DNA of 64,000 bases from Lachnospiraceae bacterium. Its GTDB lineage: Bacteria; Bacillota; Clostridia; Lachnospirales; Lachnospiraceae. The stretch lies in the NCBI GenBank assembly GCA_902363555.1, contig CABJAM010000009.1, positions 1 through 64,000 on the forward strand, given 5' to 3'. Positions 51,296 through 60,757 of the stretch are shown one piece after another (position 1 is the stretch's first letter; each line of letters opens with the position of its first letter). The translations under genes and the position numbers were made by a program. The notes under the pieces are model-generated. The model saw nothing but the letters and a program-made list of their open reading frames with translations, did not search any database and was not told the origin of the DNA.

Positions 51296-52129
51296 ATGCT
51301 TGAATTTAAAACGGAAAAATTGACAGAACGGGTAACACGGATATTTGCATTTTCAACAGAGCTGGTGTATCTTGTGGAAGGGGATACGATGGCTGCACTG
51401 CTGGACACCGGCAGCGGCATCGGAAGCTTAAAGGCATGTGTTGAAGGCCTGACAGATAAGCCGGTCATTGTATTGATGACCCACGGACATGTGGATCATG
51501 CCATGGGCGCCGGGGAGTTTGAAAACATCTATATGAGCCGTGTGGACGACTATATTTATAATGAGCACAGCCGTGACGATTTCCGCCGGGCCGGACTGGC
51601 CATGTGTCCGCCGGAATACGGCGTTACGCCAAAGGATATGATTCCCGCGCCGTCCTGTGATGCTTTTCGGGATTTAAAGGAGGGCGACGTCTTTGACTTG
51701 GGCGGCGTGCATATTGAAATTTTTTCGTGCCCGGGGCATACGAAAGGCTCTGTGGTCATGCTGATCCCGGAGGAACGGGCGGTGCTCCTGGGCGATGCCT
51801 GCAATTATTTTACATTTATGTTTGATACCTATTCCACATCCATTGCGGAATATGAGAAAAGCCTTGAACGGCTGGAGAAAAAGCTGGACGGGCGCTATGA
51901 CACCGTATATCTTTCCCACGGCGATGGCAACGGCCATAAGGAGATGATCCGGGATGTTATGGCAGTATGCGAGGATATTATCAATGGCAATACCGATGAC
52001 GTACCCTTTGAATTTATGGGAAGTACAGGACTGATCGCCAAGGCGATGACGCCGCAGATGGAGCGGGCCGACGGCGGGCGGGGAAATATTGTGTATAATA
52101 AAGAAAATGTAACCGTCCGACCCAACTAA
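51296..52129 (+). CDS. MBL-fold metallo-hydrolase
   Basis: A 277-residue metallo-beta-lactamase fold protein. The zinc motif is THGHVDHAMG (HxHxDH), a further ligand His lies in CPGHTKG, an Asp in LLGDACNYF and a His in YLSHGDGNG. Such enzymes hydrolyse esters, thioesters, lactones or phosphodiesters. As last gene of the Rbs-type importer operon it may act on the imported compound, for example opening a lactone. The ribosome binding site is AAAGG. Its stop codon lies in a palindromic repeat-like hairpin. Confidence 0.85.
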   Translation: MLEFKTEKLTERVTRIFAFSTELVYLVEGDTMAALLDTGSGIGSLKACVEGLTDKPVIVLMTHGHVDHAMGAGEFENIYMSRVDDYIYNEHSRDDFRRAGLAMCPPEYGVTPKDMIPAPSCDAFRDLKEGDVFDLGGVHIEIFSCPGHTKGSVVMLIPEERAVLLGDACNYFTFMFDTYSTSIAEYEKSLERLEKKLDGRYDTVYLSHGDGNGHKEMIRDVMAVCEDIINGNTDDVPFEFMGSTGLIAKAMTPQMERADGGRGNIVYNKENVTVRPN

Positions 52130-52138
52130 ACGGTTATC
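52109..52138 (+). repeat. Diverged copy of the GTAAC palindromic element
   Basis: GTAACCGT (52109-52116) can pair with ACGGTTAT (52130-52137); the arms resemble those at 1844 and 26069. It overlaps the last codons of the MBL gene. Confidence 0.4.
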
Positions 52139-52158
52139 GTAGCTATAAAACTGAGTAA

Positions 52159-52201
52159 GGAACGGCAGCATTGATCAATTCAATGCCAGCCGTTCCTTTT
52201 T
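52159..52201. terminator. Terminator between the MBL gene and the convergent membrane-protein gene
   Basis: GGAACGGC (52159-52166) pairs with GCCGTTCC (52189-52196) around an inner CATTG/CAATG stem, followed by TTTTT on the plus strand. It overlaps the 3' end of the minus-strand gene. Confidence 0.8.
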
Positions 52202-52856
52202 ACTGTAACCCGGTGGCTTTTAACATCCGACGTTTAAAAAGCCGGTTAAAAACGGCGATGGTGCGTCCGATCCCCAGCATGGCCACCACAGTGCCCACGC
52301 CGATGGCCGTAATGCGCCCGGCAAAGATAAGGCCCAGCAGACACGAAACGACCACACTGGAACAGTCGATGACATTTTTTCCGAAGCCCATCCCTTTTTT
52401 TGTGGCCATCCCCACGGCGTGGGCCAGCGCGTCGGCCGGATTCGCGATCAGCTTCATGTTGACCATCATGGCGGCGCCCACGGCTGTGGCAAGGATGGCC
52501 GTAAGAAGAACGAGCAGATTCATCCAGAGCTTGTCAAATGAAAATGCGAACAGCTCTGTAAATAGATTTAATAGCAGGCTGAATACAAAGCTGAACGGAA
52601 TCTGCAGCAGGTCCGTCCATGTGCGCTGCTTTCCCTTGATTATTATTTCGATCACCACAAATGCAGCATAGGAAGCAAAGGTCATGGCAGCGAAGTCCAG
52701 CCCCCAGATGGACGAGATCGTAAATGGGATGGAGATAATGGGCGAGACGCCCAGCCCGGTTTTTGTATTTAATGTGATTCCTGCGGCGAGAATGATCATC
52801 CCTGCGATGTAGATGAGCAGACGCCATGCAAGCTGTGTCTTTGTAAACTTTTTCAT
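52200..52856 (-). CDS. YczE/YyaS/YitT-family membrane protein (DUF6198-like)
   Basis: A 218-residue membrane protein with five or six helices. The start reads RLLIYIAGMIILAAGITLNTKTGLGVSPI, the family hallmark, and NPADALAHAVG lies in the middle. The function of the family is unknown; YczE of Bacillus affects peptide-synthetase products. The gene stands alone on the minus strand between two convergent/divergent units. It has no strong ribosome binding site; AGAGGAATTTACAT-like bases precede the ATG. Confidence 0.75.
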   Translation of the reverse strand: MKKFTKTQLAWRLLIYIAGMIILAAGITLNTKTGLGVSPIISIPFTISSIWGLDFAAMTFASYAAFVVIEIIIKGKQRTWTDLLQIPFSFVFSLLLNLFTELFAFSFDKLWMNLLVLLTAILATAVGAAMMVNMKLIANPADALAHAVGMATKKGMGFGKNVIDCSSVVVSCLLGLIFAGRITAIGVGTVVAMLGIGRTIAVFNRLFKRRMLKATGLQ

Positions 52857-52930
52857 ATGTAAATTCCTCTGATTATATTTAAACGGCTGATAATATTATA
52901 AGGTATCCCTTGTGCAAATTCAAATAAATA

Positions 52931-52959
52931 TTGTTTCAAATTTGAATTACAGGTATAAT
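52931..52959 (+). promoter_or_regulatory. Promoter of the putative ART toxin pair
   Basis: TTGTTT (52931-52936), 17 bases, then TATAAT (52954-52959). A palindrome TTCAAATTTGAA occupies the start of the spacer and could be an operator. The leader to the first gene is about 120 bases. Confidence 0.65.
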
Positions 52960-53087
52960 AATAATTAAAACATGCTTTAGCAGGCGGGCACCATTTCCAA
53001 GTGAAGATGGTGATAAGTTATAAAGCTATAGCTCAGTTTCAAAGAAGTCGGTGAATTTTTCATGGATTGTTAATACGGAGGTGTATT

Positions 53088-53552
53088 ATGGGAAAAATGA
53101 TGGTATATCATGGCAGCTATTCCCGAATAGAGAATCCTAAAATCATAATAGGAAGAAATACAAAAGATTTTGGCCCGGGTTTTTACTGTACAGTTATTAG
53201 AGAGCAGGCAAAGCGCTGGGCAAAAAGGTACAACACGCCAATGATAAATCTATATACAGTTCGTATGAATGAGTCTTTGAAAATATTAGAGTTTAAGGAA
53301 ATGACAGATGCATGGCTGGATTTTATTATTAATTGCCGTCATGGAATACCACATGATAATGATATTGTCATAGGGGCAATGGCAAATGATCAGATCTATA
53401 ATTTTATATCTGATTATATGGACGGTATTCTAACGAGAGAACAGTTCTGGACAATGGCCAGGTTTAAATATCCAACCCATCAGATTAATTTTTGTTCGGA
53501 AGCCGCGTTGAAATGTTTGGAGTATTATGGTTGTGAGGAGGTAGCACCGTGA
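53088..53552 (+). CDS. DUF3990-type protein, candidate ADP-ribosyltransferase-fold toxin
   Basis: A 154-residue protein. The N-terminal MVYHGSYSRIENPKI (H8-G9-S10) and DFGPGFYCT (27-35), followed by QAKRWAKR, match the DUF3990 family, which I associate with the ADP-ribosyltransferase fold; a late HQINFCSEAALKCL supplies the Gln/Glu region (Q132, E138). Proteins of this type are encoded next to a small partner and are suspected toxins. The ATG at 53088 follows GGAGGTG. Its stop TGA overlaps the GTG start of the next gene, a layout common in toxin-antitoxin pairs. Toxicity is not shown by the sequence. Confidence 0.7.
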   Translation: MGKMMVYHGSYSRIENPKIIIGRNTKDFGPGFYCTVIREQAKRWAKRYNTPMINLYTVRMNESLKILEFKEMTDAWLDFIINCRHGIPHDNDIVIGAMANDQIYNFISDYMDGILTREQFWTMARFKYPTHQINFCSEAALKCLEYYGCEEVAP

Positions 53553-54004
53553 TTGGACGAGAGGATAAGAAGTCAAATGATTTATTTTTTACATGCAGTC
53601 TGATCGAGTATATGGCCAGGAAAACTAAAAATCGCAGGCGTGATGTTGTCAATGCTTTGGGGCGTAACCGTATCCAAAAAATATATGAGCTTGCGGATGT
53701 GTATCATAGCGATAATATTGACAGCGTCAGCGATGATTTTATTTCGGAGGCAGGAATTTTACAGGGGAATTTTGATAATATTGGGGCTGCGAAATACTCT
53801 ATTCCTTCTCATTGGGATATGGGGAAGGTGTATAAACGTCTGGTTCTTGGAATTGTCCGGGAAAAGGGTATAGATGTCGTGGATGCTTTAATTTGTGCAT
53901 ACAATTCGTTTGTCAGTGATAAGATTGATGATTATAACAGCAGTTTTTATTATGAGGCGCCTCAGAATATTCTAAATGCGTATTTGTATGGGGAGATCGA
54001 ATAG
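53549..54004 (+). CDS. DUF3791-like partner of the putative ART toxin
   Basis: A 151-residue protein starting at GTG inside the GTGA overlap with the preceding gene. The first about 65 residues (LIEYMARKTKNRRRDVVNAL, QKIYELADVYHSDNID) resemble the small DUF3791 proteins that accompany DUF3990. The C-terminal half (IPSHWDMGKVYKRL, YNSFVSDKIDDYNSSFYYEA) is an extension that I do not recognise. It is the likely antitoxin or a second component. A two-component operon follows 56 bases later. Confidence 0.65.
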   Translation: MIGREDKKSNDLFFTCSLIEYMARKTKNRRRDVVNALGRNRIQKIYELADVYHSDNIDSVSDDFISEAGILQGNFDNIGAAKYSIPSHWDMGKVYKRLVLGIVREKGIDVVDALICAYNSFVSDKIDDYNSSFYYEAPQNILNAYLYGEIE

Positions 54005-54060
54005 TCTGGTTCTCGTTGAGGCGGTTGTCTGAGAGCAAGGAGGAGAAACGGGGGTTTACT

Positions 54061-55287
54061 ATGGTCACAATGATTATTGTGGAGGATGAGGCGCTGGAAC
54101 GCAATGCGCTGCGCAACTGCATCGACTGGGGGCTGATCGGTGTGGAGATCGTGGGGGAAGCGGCCAATGGGGCGCAGGGCCTGTCGCTGGTGATGGAATT
54201 GCGGCCGGATATTGTGCTGACGGATGTGAGCATGCCGGTTATGAACGCCATCGAAATGTCAAAAAGTATCCGGACCATTGCGCCGGAGACAAAAATACTG
54301 TTTATCAGCTCGTACGATGATTTTGAGTATGCCAAGCAGGGCATCAGTCTGAATATTTTTGCGTACATCACCAAGCCGGTGGATGAGTCGGAGCTGCTGC
54401 GGATCGTGAAAAAAGCCGTGGATTCTGTTATGGAGGAGGCTTTTGAGAAAAAAATGTACGACAAGATCCGCAATGATTACAACGTCAGCCTGAAGCTGGC
54501 CAGGCAGGCGGCGGTGCATCAGGTGCTCACCGGGGTGCCCATCGATAAAGGCGAGCTGGAGCAGTTGGGGCTTGGCTGGCTTGTTTCCGGGGAGCGCTAT
54601 ATGACGATATTTTTAAGTGTGCTTGAAAATCATAAGGAAAAGATCCATGATGAAGCGATATCCGGTCTGAATAAAAGACTGTCGGAAATGGCGGCCTTTG
54701 TCATCCATCTCAAGCTGAGCCGGGAGCTCTACGTGACGATCATGGCCGGGCAGGAGCTGAGCCGGGGGGATGCGGACAAGATCCGGTTGCTTCTGAACGA
54801 ATTTTTTTCATTGTCCGGGGTGAGTGTGAGCCGTATCGAATATGCCGGCGGGTGGGAGGCTTCCCCGGCACAGCTCTACGATGAAATACGGCAGCGGAGT
54901 CTTGTGGTGGCGCCGCCCGCCGCTGTGGTGAAGCCGGAGAAGAAAAAGAGCCGCACTCAGATCGTGGAGGAGATCGAGGGCATCATCAACGAGCGGTATC
55001 CGGAGGCTCTATCCATTGAGCTTATTGCCAAAATGCTTCATTTTACGCCCAACTATATCGGAACGATTTATAAGCTGGAGCGGGGCGAAAGCATCAACCG
55101 CTATTTGCAGAAGGTCCGTCTGGAAAATGCCAAAAAACGTCTCAGGGAAACGACGCTCTCCGTCAATGAGATCGCACTGGACTGCGGCTACGATAATGTG
55201 ACCTATTTTCATACGCTGTTCAAGAAAATCGCAGGACAGACGCCCAGCGAATACCGCCAGGAACATGCGGGGAGTGATGGCTTATGA
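54061..55287 (+). CDS. YesN-type response regulator with AraC output domain
   Basis: A 408-residue regulator, shorter than the two others in this window. The receiver domain (1-120) has D55 in LTDVSMP and K105 in YITKP. A short linker precedes the AraC double HTH (about 310-405; IELIAKMLHFTPNYIGTIYK, VNEIALDCGYDNVTYFHTLF). ATG 54061 is chosen as it directly precedes the receiver domain; an in-frame ATG at 54016 is an alternative. It overlaps the kinase gene by four bases (ATGA). Confidence 0.88.
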   Translation: MVTMIIVEDEALERNALRNCIDWGLIGVEIVGEAANGAQGLSLVMELRPDIVLTDVSMPVMNAIEMSKSIRTIAPETKILFISSYDDFEYAKQGISLNIFAYITKPVDESELLRIVKKAVDSVMEEAFEKKMYDKIRNDYNVSLKLARQAAVHQVLTGVPIDKGELEQLGLGWLVSGERYMTIFLSVLENHKEKIHDEAISGLNKRLSEMAAFVIHLKLSRELYVTIMAGQELSRGDADKIRLLLNEFFSLSGVSVSRIEYAGGWEASPAQLYDEIRQRSLVVAPPAAVVKPEKKKSRTQIVEEIEGIINERYPEALSIELIAKMLHFTPNYIGTIYKLERGESINRYLQKVRLENAKKRLRETTLSVNEIALDCGYDNVTYFHTLFKKIAGQTPSEYRQEHAGSDGL

Positions 55288-56972
55288 GGATGAGCCGTTT
55301 TAAGTTTCATACTCAGTTGATCATTTATTTTCTTATCCTTGTGCTTTTGATCACAGTGAGCCTTCTGGCATCCCTGACTACCTCCCTGAAAAAAAGCTAC
55401 AGGGACAAGGAAAATGATATGCTGGTGAACCAGGCGAAGCAGGCTGTGATGAATATTGAAAACCGGGTCACCTACTATCAATCGTTTATGGAGCTGTTTT
55501 TGAACGACCGGGAATTTATGCGCATTCTGGAAAATGACAGTATGGCTGAAATTAATCGGTATATGACCGAAAAAACCTCGGATTTTCTTCAAATGAATAT
55601 AAGTGGTATCCGGGATGTGCGGATACACAAGGAAGGCTTTTACAATGCGGAGTATGAGCAGAGAGGTTTGTCAGATATATATAAGCTTTTGAAAACCAGC
55701 ACCGCAACGCGTCCGGAAAATGAATATTGGACCGGAACCTATCTCAATAACAGCAATGAGAAGGTATTTTCCGTATTTAAGCGCATTTACCAGACCAATC
55801 CGGACCGTAGCTATTATGTGGAGCTTTGTCTGTATGAGACAGAGCTGTACGGCTTTTTTAATGAGGATAAAAGCGGCAATAATATTTATATTGTAAAGAA
55901 TGGCCACCTCATGTCCATGTCTGACCGGAGTGCTTTTAATGATATGCTTTATGAGGTGCGCCATGAGGATATTTCTGTGGATAACGGCGCCGCATCGGAT
56001 GCGCAGATCTATATTAAGGCGTCGGGAAATAATGGGTGGGAATCGGTGATTTCCACCGATGCCGGATACATGGACCGGGGATTTTATAAGGCGCTGTCAG
56101 ACATCATCCCTGTGATTACAGGGGCGCTTATACTGGCGCTGATACTTATTTTGTCTATTTCCAGAAACCTCGACCGGCGCATGGAAATCGTCCGGCAAAA
56201 AATTATGGATATCAAAAATGGGGATCTGACGACCATGGTGGCGATCGACGGCAAGGATGAATTTAAAATACTGGCCGATGAGATCGAAAATACCCGTCTG
56301 CACATCCAGTCGCTGCTCAATGAGATCCACGAGACACATCAGGATCAGAGAATTGCGGAAATGTCGGCGCTGCGGGCGCAGATGAACTCACATTTTCTTT
56401 TTAATGCTCTGGCTTCTTTAAAATGGCTGTCCTATGACACAAAACAAAGATCGGTGCTGACCCGGGCCATCGACCAACTGGCCGTATTTATGCGTTATTC
56501 CATATCCCTGAAGGAAAATTATGTGCCCCTGGCCAAGGAGGTACAGCAGTTGGAGGCGTATGTGTACCTGCAAAAGCTGTGCGGCGGTGATGAGCTGAAT
56601 GTGGTCGTGGACATCGATGAGGCGCTGATGGATTACCTGACGGTGAAGCTTATATTGCAGCCGCTTGTGGAAAATGCGGTGATGCACGGCCGGAAAAGTG
56701 ATGGAGCTGTATTAAATATATTAATTTACAGCTATGATGATGACGATGACTATTATCTTGTTGTGGAGGATGACGGCTGCGGCATGGAGGGGGATAAGAT
56801 ATCCGAGGTTTTCGATGAAATGCACCAGCAGCAGTATCATGGCTACGGGCTCAAAAATATTATCCGGCGTCTGGAGATTTGTTCCGGGGGCGAGAGCAGC
56901 CTGAGTATTGAGAGTGTGAAGGATGTGTATACGAAAATCGTTATCCGTCAGAAGAAAAATAAATATGCTTAG
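55284..56972 (+). CDS. YesM-type sensor histidine kinase
   Basis: A 562-residue membrane kinase. A membrane helix lies at about residues 10-32, an outer sensor domain of about 235 residues follows, and a second helix lies near 272-292. HAMP comes next, then the His_kinase domain with RAQMNSHFLFNAL (H370; Ser replaces the usual Pro before His) and the HATPase domain (PLVENAVMHG, EDDGCGMEGD). It pairs with the response regulator encoded before it and probably controls the LplB/LplC/LplA-type operon that starts at 57165. Confidence 0.9.
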   Translation: MRMSRFKFHTQLIIYFLILVLLITVSLLASLTTSLKKSYRDKENDMLVNQAKQAVMNIENRVTYYQSFMELFLNDREFMRILENDSMAEINRYMTEKTSDFLQMNISGIRDVRIHKEGFYNAEYEQRGLSDIYKLLKTSTATRPENEYWTGTYLNNSNEKVFSVFKRIYQTNPDRSYYVELCLYETELYGFFNEDKSGNNIYIVKNGHLMSMSDRSAFNDMLYEVRHEDISVDNGAASDAQIYIKASGNNGWESVISTDAGYMDRGFYKALSDIIPVITGALILALILILSISRNLDRRMEIVRQKIMDIKNGDLTTMVAIDGKDEFKILADEIENTRLHIQSLLNEIHETHQDQRIAEMSALRAQMNSHFLFNALASLKWLSYDTKQRSVLTRAIDQLAVFMRYSISLKENYVPLAKEVQQLEAYVYLQKLCGGDELNVVVDIDEALMDYLTVKLILQPLVENAVMHGRKSDGAVLNILIYSYDDDDDYYLVVEDDGCGMEGDKISEVFDEMHQQQYHGYGLKNIIRRLEICSGGESSLSIESVKDVYTKIVIRQKKNKYA

Positions 56973-56978
56973 ATTATG

Positions 56979-57022
56979 ATACGGCAGCAAGTGAATCCTC
57001 GTCGATTTGCTTGCTGCCGTAT
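56979..57022 (+). terminator. Terminator of the third YesN/YesM operon
   Basis: ATACGGCAGCAAG (56979-56991) pairs perfectly with CTTGCTGCCGTAT (57010-57022); the following bases are T-rich. Confidence 0.75.
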
Positions 57023-57164
57023 TTCAATTTTCAATTATAAAAATCAATTATTGTGATAATGCCATAAAAAGTGTTGAAAAACTGAATTTGTTTATTTATT
57101 TTATATAACCCTCGCGTGTTATATAATGGGTTCAACAAAGAAAAGGAGGGAGGTAACAAGGCTT

Positions 57165-58091
57165 ATGGGGAGAACTAAGAAGACGTCCGGCAAGCTTGGC
57201 AAATATTTGTGGCGGAATAAATATTTATACTTACTGCTTCTGCCGGGGCTCATTTATTTTGTGGTGTTCCATTATGCGCCAATGTACGGACTGATCATTG
57301 CATTCAAGGATTTCAAATTTGCCGAGGGTATTATGGGAAGCCCCTGGTGCGGGCTGGATAATTTCAAATATTTGTTCGGCCTGAAGGACTTCTATAATGT
57401 GTTTGCAAATTCATTGATACTGAGTATGCTCAAGCTGGTATTTTGTTTTCCGATACCGATCATCCTCGCATTGATGATTAATGAGATCCGGTTTCTGAGA
57501 TACAAAAAAGTGGCTCAGACGATGATCTATCTTCCATACTTTATTTCATGGGTGGTCATCGGCGGTATTCTTGTGAATCTGCTGTCTCCGTCCTGGGGGA
57601 TCATTAATGACCTGATCAAGTCGCTGGGGGGCGATCCCATATTCTTTCTGGGCAGCGACAAGTATTTCCGGGGGATTGCTGTTGTATCGCACATATGGAA
57701 ATCGGCCGGGTGGGATACCATTATTTATCTGGCAGCCATCACTGCGGTAAATCCTGAGCTGTATGAGGCGGCCAAGATTGACGGAGCCGGGCATTTTCAG
57801 CGGATATGGTATGTGACACTTCCATGTATACGGCCAACGATTATTATTTTGCTGCTGCTGTCCATTGGAAACATACTCAACAATGGCTTTGAACAGATTT
57901 ACGTCCTGCAAAACAGCAGTAATCTGGCGGTATCGGAGGTTTTCGAGACGTATACGTATAAGATGGGGCTTGTCAATGGCCGGTTCTCCTTTGCATCATC
58001 GGTCAGCTTATTCAGCTCCTCCGTCGGTTTTATATTACTGACCATCGGAAATAAGTGCGCAAAGCTGATGGGAGAGGAGGGATTATTTTAG
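57165..58091 (+). CDS. ABC transporter permease, LplB type
   Basis: A 308-residue membrane protein with six helices. It starts with a basic N-terminus and YLYLLLLPGLIYFVVFHYAPMYG, and the EAA loop is EAAKIDGAGHFQRIWYVTLP. The ATG at 57165 follows GGAGGGAGG. First gene of an operon with LplC- and LplA-type genes, a TIM-barrel isomerase and a ThuA protein. A TATAAT at 57122-57127 may be the -10 box; its -35 box is weak. Confidence 0.9.
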   Translation: MGRTKKTSGKLGKYLWRNKYLYLLLLPGLIYFVVFHYAPMYGLIIAFKDFKFAEGIMGSPWCGLDNFKYLFGLKDFYNVFANSLILSMLKLVFCFPIPIILALMINEIRFLRYKKVAQTMIYLPYFISWVVIGGILVNLLSPSWGIINDLIKSLGGDPIFFLGSDKYFRGIAVVSHIWKSAGWDTIIYLAAITAVNPELYEAAKIDGAGHFQRIWYVTLPCIRPTIIILLLLSIGNILNNGFEQIYVLQNSSNLAVSEVFETYTYKMGLVNGRFSFASSVSLFSSSVGFILLTIGNKCAKLMGEEGLF

Positions 58092-58094
58092 GCC

Positions 58095-58979
58095 ATGGTG
58101 AAGAAAAAAAGAAAGAAAATAAGTGTTGTAGAGCTGATCTCCATCGTTGTTGTAACCTTATTTGCACTATGCTGTGTACTGCCGTTTGTCTACGTGTTTT
58201 TCGTATCGTTTATGCCGTATACGGAATACCTGGAGAATCCGTTAAAAATAATCCCGTCGGTATTTGATCTGACCGCCTACAAGCAGCTCCTGGATTATGA
58301 TTTGATCAAGACCGGCTACGGAGTCACTTTGTTCATCACGATCGTGGGAACGGCGCTCAGTGTATTTCTGCTGGTGATCACAGCCTATCCACTGTCCAAG
58401 ACGCGGCTGCGGGGGCACAAGTTTTTTATGGGGATGATTTTGTTTACGATGTTTTTCAATGGGGGAATGATTTCCAGCTACATCCTCGTCCGCGGCATCG
58501 GATTGCAAAATACTTTGGGGGCGTTGATATTGCCGGGCTGTATCAGCGGCTTTAATCTGATCCTTATGAGGAACTTTATCAAAACGTCGGTGCCGGAGGC
58601 GCTGGAGGAGGCCGCCAGGATCGACGGGGCCAATGACCTGAAAATACTGTCGTCCATCGTTGTGCCGCTGCTCAAGCCGGCCATAGCGACCATGGTTGTG
58701 TTTTGCTCCGTCGGTTATTGGAATAACTATTTTTCGGCAATGCTCTATGTATCGGACCGAAAGTTATGGCCGCTGACGCTTGTATTGCGGGAGCTTGTGG
58801 TGGAGGACACGTCGGCCGTATCGCCGGTGACCCAGATGCTCACCTCGGCCAACCGGACCCATCCGTTTACGCTGAAAATGGCGGCCATCGTAGTCACAGT
58901 ATTACCCATACTTGTTGTTTACCCGTTTATGCAGCGGTATTTTGTCAAAGGTGTTTCATTGGGGTCTGTTAAAGAGTAA
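58095..58979 (+). CDS. ABC transporter permease, LplC type
   Basis: A 294-residue membrane protein with six helices, the EAA loop EALEEAARIDGANDLKILSSI and the C-terminus KGVSLGSVKE. The start follows GGAGGGATTATTTTAGGCC, three bases after the LplB-like stop codon. It forms the importer pore with that protein. Confidence 0.9.
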   Translation: MVKKKRKKISVVELISIVVVTLFALCCVLPFVYVFFVSFMPYTEYLENPLKIIPSVFDLTAYKQLLDYDLIKTGYGVTLFITIVGTALSVFLLVITAYPLSKTRLRGHKFFMGMILFTMFFNGGMISSYILVRGIGLQNTLGALILPGCISGFNLILMRNFIKTSVPEALEEAARIDGANDLKILSSIVVPLLKPAIATMVVFCSVGYWNNYFSAMLYVSDRKLWPLTLVLRELVVEDTSAVSPVTQMLTSANRTHPFTLKMAAIVVTVLPILVVYPFMQRYFVKGVSLGSVKE

Positions 58980-58984
58980 CATGA

Positions 58985-59003
58985 TGATTCGTAATTATTC
59001 AGA
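58985..59003 (+). repeat. Fragment of the GTAAC palindromic element
   Basis: CGTAATTATTCAGACAGG resembles the left arm and loop of the 62307-62351 copy (CGTAACAGTTCAGACAGG) with two changes; the right arm is not preserved. Confidence 0.4.
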
Positions 59004-59079
59004 CAGGTATGTGCATTTATTGCGCCGGCCTGGCGAAATGCTTACGATGATTCAAAATAAAAAAGAGGAGGATATTCAC

Positions 59080-60705
59080 ATGTTAAAAAAACTATTGAGT
59101 GTATGTTTGGTATGTATCATGCTTGCCGCAACATTGGCCGGTTGTTCATCCGGGGGAAATAAAACGGATACACCCAAAGCAAGTCCGGAAACGGATGCCA
59201 AAACGACAGAAGCATCCGGCGCCCCGGCGGGTACGGATGGGGCGGCTGCAGACAACGGGGAGGTTGTGGAAATCCGCGTCGTGCTTCAGTTAAATCCGGA
59301 AATCCAGCTTGAAAATAATCCGGTGATCCAAAGGATAGAGGATACGCTGGGAATCCGTCTGATCGTGGAGGCGCCGCCATTAAACAGCTTTAGCGACCGT
59401 GTAAAAATGCTTGTAAGTACCGGTGATATGCCTGACTTTTTCATCTACGGCGCCGATGTATTTGCAACTCAGTGGGCAGAGGAAGGTCTTTTGGCGGATG
59501 TGACCGATAAGATCCAAAACTATCCAAACCTGATATCCAATATTTCTGAGGAGCAGTATGGGGATACAAAGCTGCTGGGAGATGGCCGTATATATGGTAT
59601 CCCGCGTCCAAACTCTTACGATAAAGCTGGCTTTATGATCAATAAAAAGTGGCTGGATAAGTTAGGCCTTGAAGTACCCGAAACGGTGGATGAGTTTGTG
59701 GAGATCTGCCGGGCGTTTACGACGCAGGATCCGGATGGCAACGGCGTGGACGATACCTACGGCGTCAGCTTCGGAGCTATGCAGAACAGCCTGGATTCCG
59801 GTATCTGGCATTTAAACAATGACTTCCTATCGACCGCATACAGCATTTCCGCATGGCATCACGGACTGCCCGATGCCGACGGCAGCTTCAAGCTCCGCCC
59901 GCAGAAGTCCGGATATATGGATTATATTACATTGCTTAGAGATATGTATGCCGAGGGTATCATCGACCGGGAATTTATAACCCATAAAAGCCAGGAGCAT
60001 GTGGAGAAGTTTGCACAGGAGCGTGTGGGCATTGTAGGCGCTTCCGGCAAAAACTATACGACGCAGATCATTGAAAAATATAGTCTCAATCCCGACGATT
60101 TTGTTTATTGCGCGCCATTGTCTTTGAATATAGAAACAAAACCGGTGTACGCAATGCCGCCGTCAAACTGGATGGCCTATTTTATTAACGCAAAATCGGA
60201 TAAGATCGACGATGTATTACGTCTGCTGGATTGGGCAAATTCAGAGGAAGGCTTTGTGACCATGCAGTTAGGTCTGGCCGGGGAGCATTATAATAGCTAT
60301 GACATTGAAACCCGCACCATCGACCGTACAAAAGAGCAGGCGGAAGCCGTTACGAAGGTGACCGGCAACATGATGGCCTTTGCCAATGCTTTTGATAATC
60401 AGGAAGCGCTTATGGGCGGTTCCACTCCGGAAACCATTGCCAAATGGCAGTTGGAGGAAAAGGCTGCGGACGAAAAGACGATGAAATGCTACACGCCGTT
60501 TGTAAAGATGCTGGATAAGATCGCCGTGGAATTTCCGGACGATGTTCAGACGCTGAACAGTCTTGAGGTGCGCTATGTCACCGGAGAAGTCCAGATGGAC
60601 GAGCTCAAGTCCTTTATCGATGGTACCTATACCGAGAAAACGGCCGACATTACAAAAGAATTTGTGGATTACATGGCAGAAAACCCGGTAAGATTTGAAG
60701 ATTAA
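59080..60705 (+). CDS. Extracellular solute-binding lipoprotein, LplA type
   Basis: A 541-residue lipoprotein with lipobox LAGC and a Thr/Ala/Pro-rich linker. The mature part is of the large LplA kind (MLVSTGDMPDFFIYGADV, YGIPRPNSYDKAGFMINKKWLD, a calcium-loop-like DPDGNGVDD). The ATG at 59080 follows GAGGAGG; longer in-frame starts would bury the signal peptide. It probably binds a complex plant oligosaccharide or glycoside. Confidence 0.9.
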   Translation: MLKKLLSVCLVCIMLAATLAGCSSGGNKTDTPKASPETDAKTTEASGAPAGTDGAAADNGEVVEIRVVLQLNPEIQLENNPVIQRIEDTLGIRLIVEAPPLNSFSDRVKMLVSTGDMPDFFIYGADVFATQWAEEGLLADVTDKIQNYPNLISNISEEQYGDTKLLGDGRIYGIPRPNSYDKAGFMINKKWLDKLGLEVPETVDEFVEICRAFTTQDPDGNGVDDTYGVSFGAMQNSLDSGIWHLNNDFLSTAYSISAWHHGLPDADGSFKLRPQKSGYMDYITLLRDMYAEGIIDREFITHKSQEHVEKFAQERVGIVGASGKNYTTQIIEKYSLNPDDFVYCAPLSLNIETKPVYAMPPSNWMAYFINAKSDKIDDVLRLLDWANSEEGFVTMQLGLAGEHYNSYDIETRTIDRTKEQAEAVTKVTGNMMAFANAFDNQEALMGGSTPETIAKWQLEEKAADEKTMKCYTPFVKMLDKIAVEFPDDVQTLNSLEVRYVTGEVQMDELKSFIDGTYTEKTADITKEFVDYMAENPVRFED

Positions 60706-60757
60706 GCAGGGTAAGTTTTATTAAAACTATAATAATAATTAAGTGGAGGAATTTAGG

